Positions 1 to 11,099 of a stretch of DNA of 64,000 bases are shown here, piece by piece (the stretch's first letter is position 1; the number at the start of each line of letters is the position of its first letter). The DNA comes from Phaeodactylum tricornutum CCAP 1055/1. Lineage: Eukaryota > Bacillariophyta > Bacillariophyceae > Surirellales > Neidiaceae. Made by a program: the position numbers and the translations under genes. The notes below the pieces were generated by a model that had not been told where the DNA came from, made no database searches, and worked only from the letters and a program-made list of their open reading frames with translations. The stretch lies in assembly GCF_000150955.2 (NCBI RefSeq), contig NC_011690.1, positions 124,001-188,000 of the forward strand, read 5' to 3'.

Positions 1-48
1 CCGAAATGCTCGACTAATTTCCTCGCTTGGCCGCCTTCTTTCCTACAG

Positions 49-2195
49 GTATCGCATTTGAAGATTGTAAGTTCCAGAATCGAGATTGTTTTTTGTTGTC
101 CATCGTCTGACTCTTTTGATCTTTTTTTTCCCAAGGCCTCATTAATACGGATGTTATCGGTGACAGTCTGTCGCCCCGCTGGCCACACTGGTCGAGACGG
201 GCCTTTGCATTCAATATTGATCACCCTTCGTCGGACATGTTTGTTAGTGTCCTGGACTACGATCCGCCAATGGGTGTCGGACAGGTTGCCTCTCGAGCCA
301 CATCGACAGTACATGACCCAATTGCCCGCTGTTTGCTTAATGTGTCCAAGCTTTCGCCAAATACGGTTTACACGATGGATGTACGTGTGTGTTTTAGAAA
401 GAATGTTTCTTGCTTCTCATTCCTCACTTGTGCCGCGTGTTTCGTAGTTTCCGCTCTTTTACGGAGAGCTTGCCGAGCATCGTAAGAAGCAACGAGGAAC
501 CATGACAGTGCGAATGCGTATTGAATGGAACGATATTCGCGGTGCCATGATCAAGGGCATCAAGCCTTCTATCACTAACTATGTATCTTGCTCTAAGATG
601 ATTGACTACCAAGTAGCCCATTACACAACCGAGGGGGTGGTGCGTTGAATACATTTCTCTGCTTCAACATTTTAGCGATGATCAATCTCACTTAATCTAT
701 CGTTTTTGGTGTTTTCGTCCAGCATGATTACAATAAGTGAGTTGTCAAAGGGTATCCTATGAGTTTGAACGAATTTCGGTTTTGTCTTACGACCATATAT
801 TTTGTTTTCAGGTGGAGCATGACGACGTTTACGAAGCATATTGAAGAGTTACAAAGCTATGAGAAAGTCCTGCCTTACCTGCAAGAGGCGGGTATGACGG
901 TATGTTGATGATTGGTACAAGCATGAATTCCGCAGTTATCGAGAAGGATCTAAACCTTGGCTGCACACATTTTCCAGTTATTGCTCTGGCGCGGTCATCA
1001 TCCAGTTGTCGTCGCGGGCAAGACCTTCAATCTGCCTTTGCATTCAATCACAGCTTTTGCATGGGCCATTCTTATTTCGTGGAATTTTAATTTGTTCCCG
1101 TCTTTTCTTGTTTTTTCGATTGGTTGGGCGATGGTTGCGTCTTCCGAGTATCAGCGTAAAACACCATCGCCGTGGCATCGTTGCCGCAGCTTTTTTGTCT
1201 TGTTCAACATGTTGGCCACGAGCAAGACGCAGCCTTTTGTTATCAAACCCAACCAGAATATAGAGGCCGTGAAAGCCTTCAACGAAGCCGCAGCCGAACG
1301 AGAAAAGCGTCATCTCAAGCAAAAGGAATTAGAGTTGAAGCACGACGAAGAATTGCGGAAGGAGCTCGGAGAAGAAATTAACGACGCTGAAGCCGGCGAC
1401 GTGGATATAGCTACACAAAGCAAGAACCCACTCTCAGCACTGACGTCGTTGAATCCTCTAAAAGGTGTCTTGTATCCAATTCAGTTGCAATTGGGTCAAG
1501 GGGTTGTAGCGCTTCGTATCGCCAAGAGCATTTTTCTGTGGGAGGAATCTTACTATGCCTTTTGGATTACTATAGCGTGTTTTGCTGGATCTCTTGTGAT
1601 TTGTTGGGTTCCATGGGGCTGGGTTCTGCGTTGGATCTTTAGAATTGCAGTGCTTGTCATCTCCGGGCCGTGGATGATGATTGTTGATCAATATTACTTT
1701 CGGGAAGACCCCAATCTCACGGAGAAGGAAAGGGAGAACGCAGTGAAGGCTCGTCTCCAGTCCCGCTACACGGCCGTCTTACAGGCGGCGACAAACTATC
1801 AGATTCGGAAAGAACGGGCAATCAAACTGAAAGATATGAAACGCTACATGTTCGGAAAATATCTTTTGCGTGTTCCACGTTTCATGGAAGACGAGTTCAC
1901 CGATATTCCGCTACCTACTTCGTACGCGGAAGCCTACGATCCAGACAATGCCACTCCAGTGACTATCGCGGAGCGCAAGTTTGGACAAAACCTGTCGGGT
2001 GACATGATTCCCGTTCGCGAGGTTCAGGCGGCCGAAGCGAAACAAGGGAGTGATGGTTTGTCGGAAAGCAAGAAGCGAGGGTTTTTACGGGCGCGTATGA
2101 CGGATGCCGGTAAAATCAAGAACCAGGCCGAAAGAATTCCCCTGTTGGGCAAGGCGTTTGGAAGGAAGTCAAAGGAATACGATTCTACCAAGTAG
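49..2195 (+). CDS. C2-domain multipass membrane protein (3' part, 5' end outside window)
   Basis: The visible part is six exons: 49-66, 136-380, 448-639, 723-736, 812-899 and 978-2195, with GT-AG introns and consistent phase, giving about 590 residues. The first two exons encode the end of a C2 domain (a DSLSPRWPHW turn followed by DMFVSVLDYDPP). C2 domains bind acidic phospholipids, often with calcium. The last exon carries a hydrophobic pair (about residues 205-245), a charged coiled stretch (KAFNEAAAEREKRHL and on), then a second hydrophobic pair around WVPWGWVLRW. This C2 plus two hairpins layout recalls MCTP or PRT_C-type ER membrane tethers. The tail is basic and probably cytosolic. Exons of 18 and 14 nt are unusually small. 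The start codon lies left of the window. The gene at 52673-56112 has the same architecture. The precise family is an inference. Confidence 0.75.
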
Positions 2196-2576
2196 GTATT
2201 AGTTCTATCCTTTTCAGTTAGTGCACCTTACCTTAGTCTATGCACCATGGTTACCTTGAAATCGTTTGGAAATATTTGAAGTGTCTGTTTTTCTGTTATA
2301 AGCATTTTACTCAGGACCTGTCGTTATCGACATTTCGAACAATAGTACGTACGTCGTATTTAAGTCGTTCGCTTAGTGTAAAGCTTTGCGCTGCGAGGCC
2401 GTGTTCAGTTCCCGTCAATACCTTTCATGATTTTTGCGAGCTCACAGTCTTAGCTTTTCATTGATTTTTGCTTTGCCCGACCTCCCGAGATCGCCAAGCC
2501 ACTGTTTGTTTGTCTACAAAGAATCCCTACAATCAAGAGACATTTTTCCTTCTGTGCGGCGAGATTGCGAGAAATT
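2196..2576. other. Intergenic, 381 bp
   Basis: This stretch holds the 3' end of the C2 gene and the promoter and leader of the TRAPPC11-like gene. I see no open frame with coding character, no RNA gene and no repeat. Confidence 0.5.
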
Positions 2577-5500
2577 ATGGATTACTACCCCGAGGATTTG
2601 TTGGTGGGCGTTTTTCCGTTGGTTTTTGCCGTAAATTCGATTTTAGGAGAAGAAACGTTTACGAAGGAAGATTCCAAGTCTTCGTCATCCCATCGAAGTT
2701 TGTTTGAAAAATTTCTTGACGCCATCGCCGCATCTTTAATCCATGATGGAGCCGAAGAGGGCGATCGAAAACGAACAGTCTCTCTCTTTCGTTCGGAGGA
2801 TGAATCAAGCGATGACGATGACACTTCCGACGGTCACTATAGACGCAAAGGCGGAGGCGCCCTGTCGACAGGAATTTATTCCGGCTTTGGTCGCCGCAAT
2901 TTTGATCCATCGCGACTAAACAACGTGGCTTCCAAAACGGCGTACGCCAAAGCGCTACAGCACGGCGAAGGGTTCTTTGAACGGGCGCGCATAGAGTCGG
3001 TCAGCACAAAACACGGATTTCCTCCTTCAAAGGACCCTGAAGGCCACAGCAATTTGGCGCAGTCATTGCCGGCCGCACTTTCCACAAAAGACAACGCAAA
3101 GCTTAAGTCTCTGTTTGAGAAGCATCCTTTGGACGGAATTCTACCTTCGGGTTGGTTGGAAAAACATGTTCATGCGTTACCCAGTGTGATACTAGTTGTT
3201 TGTACCGTTTCCTCGTCCCAAACCCAGCAAGATCGGGCTGACAAGCATTTGTACAACACAGTCGAACACTTGTACTACAGCTTAGTACCCAAGCGTCAGT
3301 GTACTATCCACGTGATTGGGCTTTTGCAAGACAACGTGACAATCGCTCAGGGAGATGGCTGGTGCCGAGCCGTGAACAACGAAATGTTAGGAAATGAGAC
3401 CGGTTCGCGGTCCCACAAGCGTGTCGGTATTCCGCCTCTGGAAGTTTCCATTCTACGCACTGTTGCTGATTTGGAAAGTAACGACACGGGATTGCCGACG
3501 AGTGATGCCTTGCGAGCTTTGCACCGACGCATTCGCAGCTCCAGTCTACAGTACTATCTGAGTCAAGCACGACGGACCAAAGAAAAGCTCGCATTATTGA
3601 AGCAGCTAAGCCAGCGAGGGAGCGGGCCGCCTGAGCCGTTGCTTCCCCTACTTATTCGATATTGTTTTAAGATTGCCATATTCTACGAATTCCAATGGAA
3701 GCACGAAAAGTCTCTGAAGTTCATGTCAGATGCCTATCTCTACGTCACAACATTCTACCAGTACTTGCAATTAAGGCGTCGGAACATTGCCTGCATCCCT
3801 AAAACGTCGGAAAAGTTATCGTCGCAAGACGCCATCAACTTGACTGCAGACAACACAGACATTATCGGGAGTGGCTCCAAGGATGATCAAGGTTCTGATA
3901 GTTTATGTGAATGGTGGTACACACCATTACTATCCCCGACCGATGATATGGCACACCAATGTCGGGCCGTGGCTGAATGGTTGCACTTGAAGCTGCTTTT
4001 GGCCGGCTTTGTTTCAGGCACAACGGAAGGTCTACTGGCATCGTCACAGCAGTGGCGTCAGCATGTCCGCATCTTCGCAACTAGACGGCGTCCTTTCCCT
4101 GTCAACGAGACTGCCGTATGGTACGATTGGGTATATATTCTTCAACAGCGTGTCGTCCTGGGTCAACTTTTGGAGCGACACCCACCAAAAGTATCTGAAT
4201 TAGCCAATGGAGAGCTTCAGTTGCAATTCTCGATTTGGAAGTGCAGAGAGTCTGCTGTCGAAGCATTGTTGGGTTTGGCTAATGCACTGGATTATACAAC
4301 GCCAACGGAGGACATGCCATTGTTGGATCCCATGCGAGCACGGTACGTAGGCCAACTGGACCCGGAAACAATGCAAGCTAGACTCCGAGAGTTGATGAGC
4401 GTGGATCATCGCGCAAAAGCCCTTGACCTCGTGCTTCAAGCCATAAGTTCGTTCGAACAAGAGCTGGAAGAAGAGAAGCGTGGATTTTTTGCCGAGGATG
4501 TATTCAGTGAAGGTTCTTCGAGTCGCACTGGTGCCCGACTTTACTATTTGGCCGGAGGGATACTGCTTGCCAAAGGTCGACACCAAGAAGCTGTTGGCCA
4601 GCTGCAAAAGGCTTCCAAGTTATCCCGTGGCTGGCGTGAGCTAGAGCTGGCCATCCGTCGCATGCTGATTGAGTGCTACGAAAGACATTTACCGTCTGCA
4701 TCCGAAGCAAAGGAAAGCAGCCAAACATTAGGGTCAATGATTTTGGATTCATATTTCAATGCGGAAATGTCATCCACTGACCTTCGCTGCGCACTAAATC
4801 ATTTTGCGTCAATAAATGGCGGCAATGTGCTTAGGTGGTACCACGATACAATTGAAGAAGACAATCCAAGCTTACCCTTTTGCTTCCAGATAACCTTTCC
4901 AAATACCATTTTCGCAACTGCTGGAGACACCGTTGACGCGTCAATCCTCATCAAGTCGAATCTAGATTATGCTGTACACATCAACTCAGTAACGCTAGTG
5001 AGTCTAGCTGGAGACTTACCTATAGCCAAGCTTGATCTTCTGGGAGCGACAAACGCGAGCGAAGGCGACCAAGGGAAAGGAATAATTGTTCAGCGAAATT
5101 CGGAAATTACAATTTCGACAAGTGTAAAGCTGCCCAAGGATGTGTCGGCAATCGCGACTGACGACAGTGGAAACGGAGGGGAGACTCAAGGTAAAGCTGG
5201 TAAAGGTTCATTTGCTAAAAGCGCCAGACCTCGAACATCCGGCATCACTTCAGCAGGCGGTGCTCGACTTGTGTCCGAAGATCAACTTGTGCAAGGAAAC
5301 AGTGTCTCGCAGGGATGGAATATGCGCTTTTTGGGAGGCAAGCCCTTGCGTTGCGATGGACTTAAAATGACATTCTACCCAGTCCAGGTAGAGAAGGCTA
5401 TTGGAGGGGAAGCCGTGACCTTTATTGAGCTGTGGATCGAGAAGAAGGAATCTCGAACAGCTGCAAATATAAAGCGAACTCCATTTGAGGAAGAAAATTA

Positions 5501-7306
5501 CATTGCATCAGCTTGGTCTAGACCTTGGGGTCTTCCGCTTTCCCGAGGACCACGCTCAATTCGAGTTCTCGATCCAACACCTCAACTAGTGATACGCAAT
5601 TTAACAGATCCGGTCACAAAAGGCACAGCTTTAGAAGGAACCGTAAACAGAACAGTGCTTCAACTGCAGGCTGGTCCTAGTGAGATGTGCACAAACATTG
5701 AGATCAAGGTCTCATGTTTTAGCGTTTTAGTTACTCCAAACGGCGCAACCAAGCGTCTGGTTTCCGTAATCAAGTCGGAAGAAGAAGTGGACGGATCCAT
5801 TAATATGAATAATCCAGCTTTCCGGACTCCTACATTACTTCGACGCTGTCCTCATGACGCAGAGCCTTCCATAGCGGAACGTGGATACAAAACTCCTCCA
5901 GGATGGAGATCTCTTGAAGCAACAGAGAGATACAAGCTACCTTCTCTTCGAGGTGGAGAGGCAACACTTTTTAATGTTGATATGTACCGCCCTGCTCCTT
6001 TTGTCAAAAACAGTTCTGCAATCCAGGCAAATGATGTACTCGATGGATCTACAATTGATTATAGTATTTGTAAGACGGACTTTTATGTTACTGTCACCTA
6101 TCAGCAAGAGAGACCTGCGGCTCACAGAAAGAAAGGAGGCCGTAGAACAGGCCGCCAAAAACCACAAATGTCAAGAAGTGTCTCGGCAGCAACTGAAGAA
6201 GCCAATCCGGTGGAGTGCGCTGTCACGGTTGACAATGTTTCTAACTCAGTGTCTACTGATCTTGTATCACTGGAATACAGTAGCTCTGTCATATGGACAC
6301 AACCGCTCATCGCAAAATTCGCGTTGGGAACGAAGAAACAAAATCAATCAGGCAGTAGGCACCCCTCCAACTCTCTTTTGGTGGAGATGTCTCAAAGGAA
6401 AGATAATGATTCCGAATTTTCCCTTATTGATGGGGAACACTTTGTCACGAAGTGTTCATTGACAATAAACGACTCCATTGAAAGCCTACGAGCGGAACTT
6501 GTTGAAATTCGCTTTGAGGTAAGCCCATTACAAAGTAATGTTGCCCCCTGTTTTCTTATATAAGTTTTCTAACCTTTGTAAAACAGGACAACCAGGCTGA
6601 CGAAGAGCCACTCAGACTGAAGTTACTGAATGGACTTCTCAGAGAAAACAGCAACGTGTTATACAAACCGACAACAGGGGATCCTCTCCGCAAGCTTGGA
6701 GCCGATTCCACTTTCTTGATTTCATATGCCATGGTGGCTCAGCTGAAGGAAGGATTTGAGAAAGGAGGGGTGTCGGCAAAGCTTGGCTCTCTCCTGGTGG
6801 ATTGGATACCGTCGGCTCTGATACTTGATAATGCCTTCGAAAACAAATTCGTGGGCACATCGGGTTCACTTGTGCACGGACCACTTGCCATGGGTGCACC
6901 TCTCACCATACGTTTCCCCGGGCCACCTTGCTATATTGAAGGGCCTCCATTTGAGACCAGACTCCAAGATATTGATCCAGCACCGCAAGTCTCGATTCCT
7001 TTTAGAGTTGCATACGAGATCTGTAATTTGACTGGCCAGCATCAAACCCTTACTATCAGCATGGATCAAAGAGGTGAAGATGGAGAAGATGATGCGCTTA
7101 GTTTGAGTGGACTTATTGTTTCGGGCCTTCTTCACAGCGAGCTCTACCTTGCACCAATGGAAAAGTCCACGTTCGCTTATACCGCTCTTCCAGTAAGAGC
7201 AGGTATGACGCGTCTACCGAGTCTTTGGGTATCCTCTTTCCGGCATAACGCATGGGTCGTAAGGGAAGACGCAGGAAGTCAAAGACCGTTGTGTGTCCTT
7301 CCGTAA
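2577..7306 (+). CDS. TRAPPC11: TRAPPC11-like subunit (foie gras/gryzun) of the TRAPP complex
   Basis: Two exons (2577-6518 and 6587-7306; intron with GTAAGC donor and AAACAG acceptor) encode about 1553 residues. The first ATG in frame is at 2577. Residues about 320-520 match the foie-gras domain: the helical stretch LIRYCFKIAIFYEFQWKHEK followed by the AEWLHLKLLLAGF region. After residue about 760 the protein becomes beta-rich and Ig-like, as in the gryzun part (FQITFPNTIFATAGDTVDA). TRAPPC11 belongs to the TRAPP III tethering complex acting between ER, Golgi and autophagosomes. An acidic, Ser-rich insert near residues 65-90 (EDESSDDDDTSD) is probably lineage-specific. The length is somewhat above the human protein (1133). 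The gene is convergent with NMD3, with only 87 bp between stop codons. Confidence 0.85.
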
Positions 7307-7393
7307 AAGGCAAGCTAATATTCTACACATTCCTTACTGTGGTAAGCTGGCAACGCGACGTCAACATTAAAGTAAACGGTTTTTAACATTATT

Positions 7394-9166
7394 TCACAAA
7401 CCTGCTTGGGAATTGATTCCCCCCCATCCATTCGAGACGGGAACAGCAGCGTCCTTGTCACGTATGTTCCTAGCTTCTTCACGAGCGACGTATCGAATGC
7501 CGTCTTTCGCTGCTTTTTCGCCCTCAACTAGTAGGACTTCCGGATTCACCATGTCAACGTCTGGACCTTCGTCCACAACCAGCCCGTCTAGCAACTCGTC
7601 GAGTGTGATCTGCTGGTCATCTTCATCGTCCTCGCCGTCTTCACATTCACTAACGTCTCCTTCGGTTCCCATCATGGCTGGTGCATTTCTCTTATGAAAG
7701 TCGCTCTTGTAAACATTCATATTCATGCGCATGTCCTTATCCGCCTCAACTTCCTGCAGAAAATCTTCTTCGTCCATTTCATCGGCTTCGGCAGCGTTTT
7801 TGACGCCCTTACCAGTTGCTGCTGTCTCGGCGACAGCCACATCCAAGCGCTGAAGACGCCACATTCGCCGCTTGACAGCGTTAGTTTCTCCAGCAGCGAC
7901 GGCTCCGTACAATTTGCGCAAAATGACCACATTGGGGAGTTTCAATTCCGATCGGAGCGACTCGGCTTCGTCGCTGACGAACTGTGTTTCCTTCAAATCG
8001 TAGCCAACACATACATCACCTGCTTTCATTAGATAGCCCATGTGCGATTGTTCCTCGTACTGATGATTGTTGACGCCCATATCGTCTTCACGTGCCAACG
8101 TGACACAAGCTAATTTAGTACGCTGTTTGCGATTTGTCATTCGCTTTGACACATTTGTTCGTAAAAACACCGGTTCCTTTCCAAGCACAATGTAACGCGT
8201 CATGCGAGAACGGGCAGCTGTAATCAAGGGACGAATTGGTTCACACCAGTACGCTTCGGAGGACATTTGTGCCATTTGGCCTGTCAATGGATCAATAAGG
8301 TGAATCACATTTGTAATATTCTTGACAAGAACGAGACGAGAAATGCTACCCAACTTGCGTGCCATCTTGATTGGAAGATGAAGCAGATCATCCTTGCAAA
8401 GGGGGCAAATTTCCACTAAGCTCGTGTACTTGTAGTTGGAAATATTCGATTTGTCGTCTGTTCCAATGAGTTTTTTCGATGTCTTGACTTTGATGGGACA
8501 CACGTTTTCGAGAAAGGAAATAAAGCGAGCTGCCTTGCCTTTGTCTGGAAAGTAAAAATCCATACCATCCCGAAAAGTTTCGATACTTAAACAACCACGA
8601 TGAGCTCCGTGTTTCAGAATTAGCTGCTCTAGGTAAAGAAAAGTGCGTTTGTGACTGACACGCTGACGAACTTGCACCAGCGACTTCCAGGACCCTTGTC
8701 GGAATTCGGCCTGGCATTCGATACACTGTTGATTCCTCACTACAAAGACGACAGTAAAGGACTGTTGTAAAATTGTACCGGATTCGACTTCTCTTTGAAC
8801 TGTCAAGCGGACTTTGAGTCGCATCGAATGAGGTTCGGTCCAAATCCAACCGGCATCGATGAGACGAACCTTTGCGCCGTGCTTGGAAGCTTTCAGTCCA
8901 CTAACGTGCGCCAGACAAAGCGCCATGAGCTCTCTACTTTCCAGCTCACAAGCAACCCATTTTCCAGCGTCTTTATGCCATCGTTGACAGCCGCGGCACT
9001 GATGCACGGTTGCTTCCGTACTGATACCACGGGTAATGTCAGACGAACTAGCCAAGCACGTGGCGCACGTGTTCGCCGCGTTCGGGGAGATTGGAACACC
9101 GCACAAACAGCACAGAACCGACGCAAAATTGCTCACCGCAAGAGCAGATTGTTGGGAAACCTGCAT
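7394..9166 (-). CDS. NMD3: 60S ribosomal export adaptor NMD3
   Basis: This single-exon gene of 590 residues starts at the ATG at 9166. NMD3 binds the pre-60S subunit and carries it to CRM1/exportin for nuclear export. The N-terminus has the family zinc motifs (CCLCGVPISPN then CATC, and CRGCQRWH, residues about 19-60). The hallmark ELESRELMALCL, DAGWIWTEPHSMRLKVRLT, VQVRQRVSHKRTFLYLEQL and DGMDFYF blocks follow in order. DPLTGQMAQMSSEAYWCEP lies in the middle. The acidic C-terminal tail (EDGEDDEDDQQITLDELLDGL) probably includes the nuclear export signal. Length and motif order fit the eukaryotic family fully. Confidence 0.96.
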   Translation of the reverse strand: MQVSQQSALAVSNFASVLCCLCGVPISPNAANTCATCLASSSDITRGISTEATVHQCRGCQRWHKDAGKWVACELESRELMALCLAHVSGLKASKHGAKVRLIDAGWIWTEPHSMRLKVRLTVQREVESGTILQQSFTVVFVVRNQQCIECQAEFRQGSWKSLVQVRQRVSHKRTFLYLEQLILKHGAHRGCLSIETFRDGMDFYFPDKGKAARFISFLENVCPIKVKTSKKLIGTDDKSNISNYKYTSLVEICPLCKDDLLHLPIKMARKLGSISRLVLVKNITNVIHLIDPLTGQMAQMSSEAYWCEPIRPLITAARSRMTRYIVLGKEPVFLRTNVSKRMTNRKQRTKLACVTLAREDDMGVNNHQYEEQSHMGYLMKAGDVCVGYDLKETQFVSDEAESLRSELKLPNVVILRKLYGAVAAGETNAVKRRMWRLQRLDVAVAETAATGKGVKNAAEADEMDEEDFLQEVEADKDMRMNMNVYKSDFHKRNAPAMMGTEGDVSECEDGEDDEDDQQITLDELLDGLVVDEGPDVDMVNPEVLLVEGEKAAKDGIRYVAREEARNIRDKDAAVPVSNGWGGINSQAGL

Positions 9167-9657
9167 CACGATATTGCGATACTATAGAACTGGATATCTA
9201 TTGTAGCAAATGCTCTAATGTAAGTTCAAAGAAGAAACACTTCTTCCAGAAAGAAGTCTAAGCGTTACTGTTAATCGTTCCTTCTTTTTCCCCCTTCGAT
9301 TCTTGGTCGGCGCATCAAGTTATGGCTTCATAGCCTATTGCCAATCCAATGTCCGGGATAGTTATGTAACTAAGTTTTTTGACTAACAGTGACTGACAAT
9401 GAAAAAGAACCGAGTCTTCATACTTTATACATTACCATTACGTGGAAATATTCAACCAACATCGCTTTACATTGTAAAAGCTTGTTCAGCCGGGTTCTCA
9501 ATTCATTTTACACATCAAGGCAAGGAGGTAGTGCTTTACTGTTAGATAATGCAGTAGACTAACAGTAACATGACCATGTAACTAATCAGAGATCTTCCAC
9601 GAGTATTGCGAGAGTGGCTAAAACGAGACGCCACAATATTTGTTGCATCTGTATTCG
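9167..9657. promoter_or_regulatory. Intergenic region with four copies of a TTACTGTTAG/CTAACAGTAA-like motif
   Basis: No gene is visible between NMD3 and the F-box gene. Variants of one short motif occur four times: GTTACTGTTAA at 9264-9274, GACTAACAGTGACTGAC at 9381-9397, TTTACTGTTAG at 9535-9545 and GACTAACAGTAACA at 9557-9570. The last two form an inverted pair. Related copies occur in other gaps of the window. A regulatory role is inferred from recurrence only. Confidence 0.35.
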
Positions 9658-10605
9658 TCAAATTCGATTATCCTCACGCAAAAGCCGTATGCAATGGTTC
9701 AGGCTCACCAAACTTTGCGCCGTTGCCCCTTCCTTACTTTCCGCGTCTTTCATCATTTCGGCAATTTCCAAGGCTGTTTGAAAACGGAAAGAGATGGTCT
9801 TTTTCGGTGCTGTATGGAGCCGAAAGCGCCCCGATGATCGCTCGTCACGGGATGCACTATGAACTTGTAATAAGTACTGGACAATAGTTGACATTCCGCG
9901 AGCGGCTGCGACGCACAGTGCGGTTTGTGAAGATTGTGGAGATTCACGCGTTAGCACATCCACTTGAGCACCACGCGATTCCACTAATTCTTTGACGCAC
10001 GCAAGAATTGTGGACTCTTTGACATTGCGCGCTCGACAAACTTCAACCAAATATGTCCCTCCCGATGAGACGACAGTGTTAGTACGCAAATGGGGTCCAT
10101 ACTCGTCTAAAAGTCTACACATTTTGCTTCTGGTTAAATCTCCTTTGCATCTGCTCTGAACCATTTCCGAAAGATAAAAGTAAGCGATTTCTGTATTATC
10201 CTGAATGAGCACGTGTGCATCTCGCACGCGTTCGACGGGACATCGACGAAGGCGCTTACAGGATCGACGAGAATCAGCCATCGATTGAGAAACGCCATAG
10301 TCTTCTCGCAGCACTTTATCCCACAAAGAAGCACTACTTTGCTGGTTGTTCAGTAATGCCCTGTAGGAAGCGCGACAGAGCGGAGCAATTTGATGGCACA
10401 ATACTGTAGCACGGGTGGTAGGGGCAGCAACGAACGTCACAATATGAAACACAATTTCTTCCGGAAGTCCCCAGACCGCACAAGTCGAAGAATTCGCTGC
10501 AGCGAAATTCGTCGTGGACTCGATTTGTCTCGAAGATCGAAAGAGACAACGCGGTGAACGACGTTTTTGTGAGTAAGTGGCAGCATCGTCGCTCGCGTCG
10601 GCCAT
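9658..10605 (-). CDS. F-box-like/ankyrin-repeat-like protein
   Basis: The first ATG is at 10605 (MADASDD), giving 315 residues in one exon. Residues about 45-105 (GLPEEIVFHIVTFVAAPTT, then LCRASYRALL and LWDKVLREDYG) fit an F-box or F-box-like fold that would bind SKP1 in an SCF ubiquitin ligase. Residues about 225-260 (TALCVAAARGMSTIVQYLL) match one ankyrin repeat, and the TALEIAEMM stretch near residue 290 may be part of another. The role would be substrate recognition by the ankyrin part, but this is inference. The stop is at 9658-9660. No intron is needed. Confidence 0.6.
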   Translation of the reverse strand: MADASDDAATYSQKRRSPRCLFRSSRQIESTTNFAAANSSTCAVWGLPEEIVFHIVTFVAAPTTRATVLCHQIAPLCRASYRALLNNQQSSASLWDKVLREDYGVSQSMADSRRSCKRLRRCPVERVRDAHVLIQDNTEIAYFYLSEMVQSRCKGDLTRSKMCRLLDEYGPHLRTNTVVSSGGTYLVEVCRARNVKESTILACVKELVESRGAQVDVLTRESPQSSQTALCVAAARGMSTIVQYLLQVHSASRDERSSGRFRLHTAPKKTISFRFQTALEIAEMMKDAESKEGATAQSLVSLNHCIRLLREDNRI

Positions 10606-10703
10606 GTTGCAAATCGGTGGAACAACTGCAAACTTTAACAAAATACCGAGTCAAAAAGCAAGAGATTGGTACTTTCGGTAAATGGGTGTGAAAAAAAAAA
10701 TAG

Positions 10704-10961
10704 AATCCGGAATGCCAGTATCAATATCCTGTCCGGATCAACAAACTCCAATTCGTTGTCGAAAGGAGATACCATTTACTTTCTCATTTAATCCAAGCTG
10801 TAGGATTGACAGTGAAGCCCAATCCGAACTTTTTATTGACGAAATATGCACTACAGAAAAAAGAGCTGGACGAAAGCGCTGTTGTTGACCAATGGAACTC
10901 CAAAGTCGAGCTTGCCATCACACGCCGGCCAGAGTGCGAGCGTGATCTACCCAGAAATTAG
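10704..10961 (+). pseudogene. Possible gene remnant without start codon
   Basis: A stop-free 85-codon frame follows a TAG at 10701 and ends at TAG 10959-10961. It has no ATG but reads like protein: a helical stretch (RYHLLSHLIQAVGLTVKP) then ALQKKELDESAVVDQW. I do not recognise the family. It lies upstream of the decayed transporter copy and may be a fragment of an older gene or a chance frame. Confidence 0.25.
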
Positions 10962-11099
10962 CTTGCCTGGACCACCTCGTTCTATTTGCAATACAGTCTT
11001 CTTGTAGGAAGCACCTTGGCATGGGGAAGTCAAGCTCCAGTGAGACACCAAACGCGCTATTCTAGAGGAATGATCCTCTCTCTTTTGTTGCAGGGAAGT

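Noticed and set aside
5881-6462. 193-codon plus-strand frame inside the TRAPPC11-like gene
   Set aside because: It is a shadow in another frame of a strongly supported coding exon.
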